NCBI GenBank assembly: GCA_934463175.1
Contig: CAKSIW010000109.1
Coordinates: forward strand, 1 to 5,070
DNA length: 5,070 nt
From: an uncultured Clostridia bacterium
GTDB taxonomy: Bacteria; Bacillota; Clostridia; Monoglobales; Monoglobaceae
Direction: 5' to 3'
This document shows positions 1 through 5,070 of this stretch, piece after piece; the first letter of the stretch is position 1; the number at the start of each line of letters is the position of its first letter. The translations under genes and the position numbers were made by a program. The notes under the pieces are model-generated. The model saw only the letters and a program-made list of their open reading frames with translations. It ran no database searches and was not told where the DNA came from.

Positions 1-600
1 GAGCAGCTCCTTTATATTGAGAAAATCGGAAAAAACATTACCGCTTTCATAGAATTTAACTATAATTGCAGAGCAGAGTCCGGCAGTGTCGGGCAGATCG
101 AACAAAGCATTCATCTCCATGCTGTGGCGCTTGCTTGAGCAGGCAGAAAGAAAGTAGCTTTTAAGCAGATACTTGTTTTCCTTAAATGAGTTTGCAATGT
201 TGCTCATCAGGATATTCTGCCGATCCTTTTCAACAGCCTCTGCTGCGGATTTAACAGTGCTTATGAGCTGTTCCTTGTCAATCGGTTTAAGCAGATATGC
301 CATTACGCCGACATCTATGGCACTTTTGGTATATTCGACAATGTTATGAGCGGTCAGCACAATTATTTTGAGCTTGGGCAGATGTGATTTAAGCTTTTGG
401 GCAAAGTCAAGACCGTTTTCGTCTCCGAGCTGTATGTCTGTTATAAGTATATCCGGGTGATTGTGCTTGACAAAGTTCCACGCCGACCGCGTATCGGGAA
501 ATGCTCCCGAAAGTGCAGCCCCTGTTGAACTCCAGTCAATCTGTGACAGCTGATTGCGTATCAGAAACTCATCTTCGATTATCAGTATTTTTGCATTCAA
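1..600 (-). CDS. YesN-type response regulator, N-terminal part (cut by window edge)
   Basis: Cytoplasmic response regulator and presumed phosphorylation partner of the kinase encoded just upstream. The visible 200 residues start with AKILIIEDE and form a complete receiver domain (about residues 3-120). Acidic-pocket residues are E9 and D10, the phospho-acceptor is D55 in ITDIQLGDENG, the switch Thr is T83 in VLTAH, and the conserved Lys is K105 in YLLKPID. From about residue 125 a helical linker region begins (KYLLKSYFLSAC, then GLCSAIIVKFYESG), as in YesN-type AraC-family regulators. The expected C-terminal AraC-type DNA-binding domain lies off the left edge and is not seen. The start is TTG at 598-600: no in-frame ATG fits the receiver fold, and a strong GGAGGGG ribosome site lies at 607-613. 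The gene follows the kinase stop by 18 bases, so they are almost certainly co-transcribed. Oddity: the Pro normally four residues after the phospho-Asp is Gly59. The receiver assignment is very secure; the AraC output is inferred from family and context. Confidence 0.93.
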   Translation of the reverse strand, partial: MNAKILIIEDEFLIRNQLSQIDWSSTGAALSGAFPDTRSAWNFVKHNHPDILITDIQLGDENGLDFAQKLKSHLPKLKIIVLTAHNIVEYTKSAIDVGVMAYLLKPIDKEQLISTVKSAAEAVEKDRQNILMSNIANSFKENKYLLKSYFLSACSSKRHSMEMNALFDLPDTAGLCSAIIVKFYESGNVFSDFLNIKELL

Positions 601-606
601 TTGGGT

Positions 607-613
607 CCCCTCC
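607..613 (-). promoter_or_regulatory. Ribosome binding site supporting the TTG start of the response regulator
   Basis: Read on the minus strand the motif is GGAGGGG, with GGAGG ending 8 bases before the TTG at 598-600. It sits in the 18-base gap after the kinase stop codon. This is a near-ideal Shine-Dalgarno match and is the main reason for accepting TTG as the initiation codon. Confidence 0.85.
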
Positions 614-618
614 GGTTT

Positions 619-2400
619 TTAAAAATTTAATGTGCTTTTTTTCGGCAGATGAATTGTGGCTGTAATTCCGCCTTCCTCATTTTCCGAATATTCAAGACCG
701 TAATCCTTCCCGTAGTATAGCCGTATTCTTTGAGCAATGTTATATATGCCGAAATGGTTCATTGACGAAAACTGCTCGTTGTCAAATGCGGCGTTTGCAT
801 AGGAATTGAGCGCGTCAATCGAAACATAGTTTAAGCCGTATCCGTTATCGCTTACGGAAAGAATCATATTATCACCGTCGAAATCGCCCTTAATTTTTAT
901 AATTCCCCTTCTTGTCATTCCGTTAAACGCATGAGTAATACAGTTTTCTATGAGCGGCTGAAGGACAAGCTTGCATATCTGATAATCAAGAATGCTTTCG
1001 TTTATGTCCATTTTAAGCTCAAATTTATCGGGATAGCGTATTTTTTGAATTTCAGCATAGCTCATGGCTTGTTCAAGCTCCTGCCGCACCGTTATCAGCT
1101 CCTTTCCGTTGTTCAGTGAGGTTCTGAAGTATGTGGACAGGGAGGCGGCAAGGCGCTTGATTTCTTCAGCATTTATTTCGTCCGCAAGTGCGGAAATGGA
1201 ACCGAGAGTGTTATATAAAAAATGCGGTTTAATCTGTGCCTGAAGAACACGGAACTCCGTTTCGCGCTGAAGCCTTGATTGCTTTTTGATATTATTGAGC
1301 AGTTCTTTTATGGTTTTGCACATTTTCTCATATGAGTGATAGAGCGAGGTGATTTCAACAGCGGTATCCCCCGGCGGCATAACGGGAATGATTGAGGTTT
1401 CATCGTCAAACCGCGACATATCGTTCGACAGCATTTTTATCGGCTTAATAAATGAAAGGGAAATAAAATACTGTATTAAAAATACGAACAGCATTAAAAG
1501 AAGAGAGGCTGTCAGTGTGGAAATCAGCATTGAACGTCCCAGCATATCAAACTCGCTTGTTGCAACAAATGCAATAAGGTATAATCCGGTATTTTGTATG
1601 GGATAACAAAAAATGCGGTATTCCGAATCGGGCATATGTATAACCGAGCTTTGAATCTGCTTCGGAATGATTCTGCCGTATATATCGGTGTTATTCGCAA
1701 ATGAATCTATTGCTTTGTCCTGAAAAGGGTTAATGATGTGGGTGTTTGTTGTAATAAACATTTTTCCGTTCTGCATAAGCCTGATGTCCTTTATGAGCGA
1801 GTAGAACATGTTTGCGTTAATATATGCCTTTGCAATGGCAATCGGCTCCCGCGTCCGCGTATCGGCTATCAGACGGGAAGCGGTGATGTATGGAGTGCTG
1901 TTAATGTCATCTGTGTGAAACACGGGCTTGTAGTTGCTCGCAAGCACCTCGTTGAACCACACGTCGTTCAAAAGCTCACTGCTCTTAAAGACGTTCGCGC
2001 CGGAGCTTCCGACCGATGGATAATAGTTCTTGGTTAGTGAGTATATTTCAAACTTTTCAACCTTGCGGCGAAACACATCATAAATGGACAAAATGTTTGT
2101 GATTTTATCCACTTGCTCCTCAGCGGAGTAGGTGCAGCTATCGGATAAAAGATACTGAATCTCGTTGTTGTTCTGCATGAGAAAAAACTGATATTCAATA
2201 TCATCAACCATTGCCGAAAGATGAATAGCTGACGAATCGGTTATGCTCTGTGTGTTCTGAGTTCCGATTTTCATCATTGTATGAGTGGAATTTATGTATG
2301 TTATTGCAATGAAAGCAACCATAACTAAAACAGTTGTAACAAGGTACAATGTTAAAAACTGACCGGTGAGCGACTGTTTCTGAAGTTTTTTTAAAAGCAT
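619..2400 (-). CDS. YesM-type membrane sensor histidine kinase
   Basis: Complete 593-residue membrane sensor kinase of the LytS/YesM (His_kinase plus HATPase_c) class. Domains in order: a short cytoplasmic N-terminus; a first membrane helix at about 16-36; an extracytoplasmic sensor of about 250 residues (38-285), size and layout fitting a Cache-like domain; a second membrane helix at about 290-316; a HAMP linker at about 316-370 (starts FIKPIKML); and the dimerisation/phosphotransfer segment QAQIKPHFLYNTL (387-399) with phospho-acceptor H393. The ATPase domain follows: N box LQPLIENCITHAF (480-492, E485 and N486), G1 box VSDNGYGL (516-523, D518), and a second glycine region HFGIYNIAQRIRLYYG (549-564). 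All key catalytic residues are present, so it should be active. The ATG at 2398-2400 has GGAGG at 2408-2412, 7 bases upstream. It likely phosphorylates the downstream regulator in response to an extracellular ligand, plausibly a sugar, directly or through a binding lipoprotein. Family call is secure; the Cache assignment and ligand are inferred. Confidence 0.96.
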   Translation of the reverse strand: MLLKKLQKQSLTGQFLTLYLVTTVLVMVAFIAITYINSTHTMMKIGTQNTQSITDSSAIHLSAMVDDIEYQFFLMQNNNEIQYLLSDSCTYSAEEQVDKITNILSIYDVFRRKVEKFEIYSLTKNYYPSVGSSGANVFKSSELLNDVWFNEVLASNYKPVFHTDDINSTPYITASRLIADTRTREPIAIAKAYINANMFYSLIKDIRLMQNGKMFITTNTHIINPFQDKAIDSFANNTDIYGRIIPKQIQSSVIHMPDSEYRIFCYPIQNTGLYLIAFVATSEFDMLGRSMLISTLTASLLLMLFVFLIQYFISLSFIKPIKMLSNDMSRFDDETSIIPVMPPGDTAVEITSLYHSYEKMCKTIKELLNNIKKQSRLQRETEFRVLQAQIKPHFLYNTLGSISALADEINAEEIKRLAASLSTYFRTSLNNGKELITVRQELEQAMSYAEIQKIRYPDKFELKMDINESILDYQICKLVLQPLIENCITHAFNGMTRRGIIKIKGDFDGDNMILSVSDNGYGLNYVSIDALNSYANAAFDNEQFSSMNHFGIYNIAQRIRLYYGKDYGLEYSENEEGGITATIHLPKKSTLNF

Positions 2401-2407
2401 ACGGCTT

Positions 2408-2412
2408 CCTCC
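2408..2412 (-). promoter_or_regulatory. Ribosome binding site of the sensor kinase
   Basis: On the minus strand the sequence CGGAGGAAG precedes the ATG at 2398-2400, with 7 bases between GGAGG and the start codon. It fixes the kinase start and lies a few bases downstream of a CAGCTG inverted repeat in the same leader. Confidence 0.85.
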
Positions 2413-2420
2413 GATGCAGA

Positions 2421-2439
2421 CAGCTGTGTTGTGCAGCTG
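2421..2439 (-). repeat. CAGCTG inverted repeat (possible small hairpin) in the kinase leader
   Basis: CAGCTG occurs at 2421-2426 and again at 2434-2439, separated by 7 bases. Because CAGCTG is its own reverse complement, the pair is both a direct and an inverted repeat. In the kinase mRNA leader it could fold as a 6-bp stem with a 7-base loop, ending 8 bases upstream of the GGAGG ribosome site. It could equally be a protein-binding site on DNA. No function is shown by the sequence. Confidence 0.45.
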
Positions 2440-2451
2440 CTGAATTTATAA

Positions 2452-2512
2452 TTTCTGACTATAGTATAACACAAAATAAAAAAAATAAAAGTAAATTCCG
2501 AAAAGTCAGAAA
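2452..2512. repeat. 9-bp perfect inverted repeat flanking the kinase promoter
   Basis: TTTCTGACT at 2452-2460 is matched by its exact reverse complement AGTCAGAAA at 2504-2512, with 43 bases between the arms. One arm lies at the predicted kinase transcription start and the other just upstream of the -35 region, so the pair brackets the kinase promoter inside the divergent regulatory gap. It may be a pair of operator half-sites for a local regulator. This is a sequence observation; the regulatory role is inference. Confidence 0.4.
2463..2471 (-). promoter_or_regulatory. Candidate extended -10 promoter for the kinase-regulator operon
   Basis: The minus strand reads TGTTATACT: a TATACT -10 hexamer (2463-2468) preceded by a TGn extension (2469-2471). 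No good TTGACA-like -35 is found at 16-18 bases; the region upstream is A/T-tract DNA (2471-2495). Transcription would start near 2456, giving a leader of about 55 bases that contains the CAGCTG repeat and the ribosome site. An extended -10 with a weak -35 fits a basal or activator-assisted promoter. Confidence 0.55.
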
Positions 2513-2541
2513 GAAAGCACAATTATCAAAAGTTTTTACGG

Positions 2542-2571
2542 TTGACACTAACTGCGGACTTGGTGTAAGAT
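2542..2571 (+). promoter_or_regulatory. Candidate sigma-A promoter for the short solute-binding lipoprotein gene
   Basis: A perfect -35 hexamer TTGACA lies at 2542-2547 and a partial -10 TAAGAT (4 of 6 consensus matches) at 2566-2571, with 18-base spacing. Transcription would begin near 2578. A TATAAAAT run at 2577-2584 is a competing -10-like element but lies too far (29 bases) from TTGACA. The weak -10 suggests the promoter may need activation, which fits control by the divergent two-component system. A start near 2578 leaves room for a leader only if translation begins at 2617 rather than 2587. Confidence 0.55.
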
Positions 2572-2607
2572 TTTAGTATAAAATATATGAAAATATGTAT
2601 TCCGGAC

Positions 2608-2613
2608 GGTGAG
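2608..2613 (+). promoter_or_regulatory. Ribosome binding site that favours the 2617 start
   Basis: GGTGAG pairs with the GGTGA part of the extended Shine-Dalgarno consensus; aligned to that consensus, the spacing to the ATG at 2617 is about 7 bases. The in-frame ATG at 2587 has only AT-rich sequence upstream and no such site. Confidence 0.6.
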
Positions 2614-2616
2614 AAT

Positions 2617-3678
2617 ATGTCACAAAAAACAATTTGGCGGATTCTGATGGCAGCGGTTATAACCATTTTGATTGCTGCGGCAATAGCTGCCGGCTGCGGA
2701 CATAAAGCCGAAATCGAAAAAGACGCTGAGGCGGACAGTGAAATTGTTGCGGTTGTTCCGTCGGACGGCAAATCCGTAATTGCGTCGCTCATATCGGAAT
2801 ATGAAAGCATGAACGATGATACGGAAATCAAGCTTATAAATATCGGCGGAACAGATGAAGAGGTCTATCGGCTTTGTGTTTCAATGCTGCTTGACAAGAA
2901 ATTCAGCGCAGACGTTTTAATCATAGATGACACTTGGCTCAGCACATTCGCTGATGAAAAGCTTGTGTCGGAAATAACGGATATAGACGATGAGGTTTTT
3001 ATTCCGGCGGCAAAGCGTGCAATGACATTTAAAGATAAGATATACGGGATTCCGATATACGCCGACGCAATGGCAAGCTTTGAAAAATATGAAAGCAGCA
3101 GCGGAAAAACAATGTATCTTGAAACAGACGCGTCCGATATGGCTGCCCACATAAGAGAAGGAATTGACAGCGGACTTTCGCTGAGCGAGGCGTACAAGGC
3201 ATATGCGGAAGCGTCCAAATGCAAAGCAGCGGGCGAATTTATAGACGGAGACGCAGGAAAGCTCAGAGCATGGGTGAGCCGGCTTGGCGATATACAAAAA
3301 AACTATCCGAAGGCCGCGGTGAACATGAAAATAAAGCTTGAAAACAATGCGCTGGTCAGAACGAAGCTTGCTGTAATAAATAATGAAAGCAGGGCATACA
3401 GCAAATCGCTCAAGCTGATAGAATATCTGTTAAGTGATGATTCACAGAGAAGAATCATGAGCGATATGCCGGGCGTGCCTGTTATGAAAAAGAATTACAG
3501 CGATGTTTTCACGGCTGACAGAATTACATACATCGAAAATATTGACGGTGAAAAATTTTGCACATTTCCGTTCTCCGTGAATTTCTATGAAAACGAGTTG
3601 AGTTTGACAGAGGCAGCGGAAAACAACGCTTCATACGCTGAAACGGAACGGCTGCTTGAATATATGGCAAATCCTTAA
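2617..3678 (+). CDS. Short family 1 solute-binding-like lipoprotein, divergent from the sensor kinase
   Basis: Predicted 353-residue lipoprotein anchored on the outer face of the membrane. A positively charged N-terminus and hydrophobic helix (about residues 6-25) lead to a lipobox-like AAGC with Cys27 as lipidation site. The mature protein keeps landmarks of extracellular solute-binding protein family 1: an N-terminal strand EIVAVVPSDGK (about 42), DVLIIDDTWL (99-108), KIYGIPIYAD (141-150, the usual YGlPwyaD position), and near the C-terminus SLKLIEYLLSDDSQRRI (264-280) then PGVPVMKK (285-292). The usual segment after YAD, with the 'WYNKD' strand and much of the central C-lobe, is missing or replaced by a helical, charged stretch (about 155-245), so the protein is clearly shorter than the roughly 400-450 residues of typical members. 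The reading frame is open throughout, so it is not obviously a pseudogene. An in-frame ATG at 2587 would add ten residues (MKICIPDGEN) but lacks a ribosome site and is very near the predicted transcription start. Position suggests either a transport receptor or an accessory ligand sensor for the kinase; the latter is inference. Confidence 0.87.
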   Translation: MSQKTIWRILMAAVITILIAAAIAAGCGHKAEIEKDAEADSEIVAVVPSDGKSVIASLISEYESMNDDTEIKLINIGGTDEEVYRLCVSMLLDKKFSADVLIIDDTWLSTFADEKLVSEITDIDDEVFIPAAKRAMTFKDKIYGIPIYADAMASFEKYESSSGKTMYLETDASDMAAHIREGIDSGLSLSEAYKAYAEASKCKAAGEFIDGDAGKLRAWVSRLGDIQKNYPKAAVNMKIKLENNALVRTKLAVINNESRAYSKSLKLIEYLLSDDSQRRIMSDMPGVPVMKKNYSDVFTADRITYIENIDGEKFCTFPFSVNFYENELSLTEAAENNASYAETERLLEYMANP

Positions 3679-3741
3679 AAACGAAAATAATAAAAATTAA
3701 TATAAAATCCGTTTCAACGGTATAAGAAAGGAATGCATTAA
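3679..3741 (+). promoter_or_regulatory. AT-rich gap between the two lipoprotein genes, with ribosome site and small inverted repeat
   Basis: The 63-base gap has a -10-like TATAAAAT at 3701-3708 but no convincing -35 at 16-18 bases upstream, so a separate promoter is uncertain and read-through from the first lipoprotein gene is plausible. CCGTT at 3709-3713 and AACGG at 3716-3720 form an inverted repeat around a 2-base centre, too tight for a stable hairpin with all five pairs and without a T-run, so not a terminator; it could be an operator. AGGA at 3729-3732 is the ribosome site for the next gene, 9 bases before its ATG. Confidence 0.4.
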
Positions 3742-5070
3742 ATGAAAAATATTAAGAGAGTCATTGGTTTTTTACTTTGTGCAGCAGTGACAGTCAGTGC
3801 CTGCGCCTGCGGCAACGGCAAAAAGACGGCAGCGGCAGAAGATCCGAACAAGGTTCCGGAGGATACATATGAAATACGCTGGTATATGCTCGGCAAACCG
3901 CAGGACGATGTTGCATCGGTGGAAAAAGCAATTAACGATTACCTTAAAGACAAGATTAATGCCACGGTGAAAATGACTGCTATGGAAACGGGACAGTATA
4001 ATCAGAAGATGTCAACCGTGGTTGCCTCGGGCGAGTATTTTGACATTGCTTTCTGTGCAACCTGGTCGCTTGACTATATGGCAAATGCAGCTCTCGGTGC
4101 TTTTGTTCAGCTTGATGATTATCTGGATACATATCTTAAAGACGTGAAGGACACCATACCGGCTGATTATCTTGACAGTGCAAGAGTTGATGGGAAGCTT
4201 TATGCAATTCCGGCATATAAGGAGGCTGCCACACAGTACGGCTGGATTTACAGAAAGGATATTGCCGACAAATATGGCATAGATATGACGAAATATAAAA
4301 ATCTTCAGGACTTTCTGCCTGTTGCGGAAATGCTGAAGGAGAAGGAGCCGAGCATACAGTATCCGATTGACTGGGACGCTTCTTCAAGCTATCAGAGATA
4401 TATGTATAATTTCGGCGACTTTGTGAGACCCGTGCAGGACTATAATATAGGAATATCATATGCAGAGGGAGCTGACGACACAAAGATTGTCCGCAATCAG
4501 GACGCAAAGCTTGAGTACAGCGGTGAGGACGTATATAATATTATGCGTGAATACTACACAAAGGGCTTGGTTAAGAAGGACGTTGCAACGGCAACAGACC
4601 TGAACGCACGCTTCAACAGCGGAAAAACATTTTGCTATGTCGCAGAGCTCAAACCGGGCAAGGTGACTGAAATGGCAAAGAACTGTCCGTATGAGATAGC
4701 TCAGGCAGGAGCAACTCCGGTTATTGAAAAGTCTCTTCCGGGTCTCGGCTCAATGATGGCGATTTCTTCAACGTCAAAGAACCCCGAAAGATGTGCGCGC
4801 TTCCTCAATCTGCTCAACACGGATCCATATCTCAAAAACCTTGTTGTGCACGGCATAGAGGGCAAGCACTATGAAAAGGTTGATGACAAGACAATAAGAA
4901 TTTTTGACGATACAACCTACAGCATGTACGGCTATACATGGGCAATCGGAAACGTATTTCTCGACTACATTTCGACCAAGGACGATCCCAACAAGCTTGA
5001 GGACCTGAAAAAGTTCAACGAAAACGCAATCAAGCGTGAGGCAAATTCGTTCAGCTTTAATCCCGAAGGA
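3742..5070 (+). CDS. LplA-like (DUF3502 type) sugar ABC-transporter lipoprotein, cut by window edge
   Basis: Extracellular substrate-binding lipoprotein of a carbohydrate ABC importer, 443 residues visible with no stop before the edge. The signal peptide starts MKNIKRVIGFLLC and ends at a good lipobox VSAC with Cys21 as the lipidation site, followed by a Gly/Asn/Lys/Ala-rich tether. The mature part opens with YEIRWYMLGKPQDDV (43-57) and then shows VVASGEYFDIAFC (93-105), RVDGKLYAIPAYKE (148-161), GWIYRKD (167-173), TSKNPERCARFLNLLNTD (344-361), GIEGKHYEK (371-379) and SFSFNPEG (436-443). This motif order, especially the NPERxxxxLNLLNTD and GIEGKHY pair, matches LplA-like proteins with a C-terminal DUF3502 region, normally about 500 residues, so roughly 50-60 residues are probably missing. 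The ATG at 3742 has AGGA 9 bases upstream. It lies 63 bases after the short lipoprotein gene on the same strand. LplB- and YtcP-type permeases commonly follow in such clusters and are expected to the right. Substrate unknown, likely an oligosaccharide. Confidence 0.93.
   Translation, partial: MKNIKRVIGFLLCAAVTVSACACGNGKKTAAAEDPNKVPEDTYEIRWYMLGKPQDDVASVEKAINDYLKDKINATVKMTAMETGQYNQKMSTVVASGEYFDIAFCATWSLDYMANAALGAFVQLDDYLDTYLKDVKDTIPADYLDSARVDGKLYAIPAYKEAATQYGWIYRKDIADKYGIDMTKYKNLQDFLPVAEMLKEKEPSIQYPIDWDASSSYQRYMYNFGDFVRPVQDYNIGISYAEGADDTKIVRNQDAKLEYSGEDVYNIMREYYTKGLVKKDVATATDLNARFNSGKTFCYVAELKPGKVTEMAKNCPYEIAQAGATPVIEKSLPGLGSMMAISSTSKNPERCARFLNLLNTDPYLKNLVVHGIEGKHYEKVDDKTIRIFDDTTYSMYGYTWAIGNVFLDYISTKDDPNKLEDLKKFNENAIKREANSFSFNPEG

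Noticed and set aside
931..2037. Plus-strand open frames at 931-1119, 1349-1606 and 1738-2037
   Set aside because: They lie wholly antisense to the well-supported kinase gene, have no ribosome sites or recognisable domains, and their products look like reverse-strand translation noise.
2471..2495. A-rich tract as a terminator or simple repeat
   Set aside because: No stem precedes it on either strand; it sits upstream of the kinase -10 and is better read as AT-rich promoter DNA.
2526..3297. Minus-strand open frames at 2526-2831, 2865-3224 and 2917-3297
   Set aside because: All are antisense to the short lipoprotein gene or its promoter, with Ser/Ala-rich or irregular products, and the two longer ones overlap each other in different frames. 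The plus-strand protein has clear family motifs.
2617..3678. Short lipoprotein as a decayed pseudogene of a full-length receptor
   Set aside because: The frame is open throughout, with an intact signal peptide, a ribosome site, a promoter candidate and retained C-terminal motifs; an old internal deletion cannot be excluded, but active decay is not seen.
3709..3720. Possible terminator after the short lipoprotein gene
   Set aside because: The CCGTT/AACGG arms leave only a 2-base centre and are not followed by a T-run, so an intrinsic terminator is not supported.
3701..3720. Possible catabolite (cre) site upstream of the LplA-like gene
   Set aside because: The minus strand TTGAAACGGATTTT resembles the cre consensus only partly, with the central CG out of register.
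3733..3741. Two-codon reading frame ATG CAT TAA directly before the LplA-like start
   Set aside because: It uses the same ribosome site at poorer spacing (the ATG follows AGGA immediately) and is most simply chance in AT-rich sequence.
4136..4507. Minus-strand open frame of 123 codons
   Set aside because: Antisense to the conserved middle of the LplA-like protein; the product is rich in Ser, Gln, Pro and Cys with no recognisable domain.

Overview
The window looks like part of a chromosome from a low-to-moderate-GC Bacillota, most likely a clostridial gut-type anaerobe. The reasons are the gene set (YesM/YesN-type two-component system next to lipoprotein solute-binding proteins of carbohydrate ABC importers), strong purine-rich Shine-Dalgarno sites, a TTG start codon, and AT-rich intergenic DNA. 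No species can be named from the sequence.

Layout: two divergent transcription units share a regulatory gap at about 2401-2616. Leftward (minus strand) runs a complete YesM-type sensor histidine kinase (619-2400), followed after 18 bases by a YesN-type response regulator (1-600). The regulator starts at TTG and is cut off by the left edge after 200 residues. Rightward (plus strand) runs a short, unusual lipoprotein related to family 1 solute-binding proteins (start placed at 2617, end 3678). After a 63-base AT-rich gap comes a second, unrelated-looking lipoprotein of the LplA-like/DUF3502 solute-binding family (from 3742), cut off by the right edge at residue 443.

Likely working model: the LplA-like protein captures an extracellular sugar or oligosaccharide for an ABC importer whose permease genes (LplB/YtcP type) would lie beyond the right edge. 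The kinase and regulator sense the substrate and switch the transporter on. The short solute-binding-like lipoprotein lies directly divergent from the kinase and lacks much of the usual middle of the family, so it may serve as an accessory ligand sensor for the kinase rather than as a transport receptor. The first part of this model follows a common clostridial/Bacillus arrangement; the accessory-sensor idea is inference. The substrate cannot be read from this window.

Non-coding signals: a candidate extended -10 promoter for the kinase, a TTGACA-type promoter for the short lipoprotein, a 9-bp inverted repeat spanning the kinase promoter, and a CAGCTG hairpin in the kinase leader. No RNA genes, mobile elements, CRISPR arrays or convincing terminators were seen.
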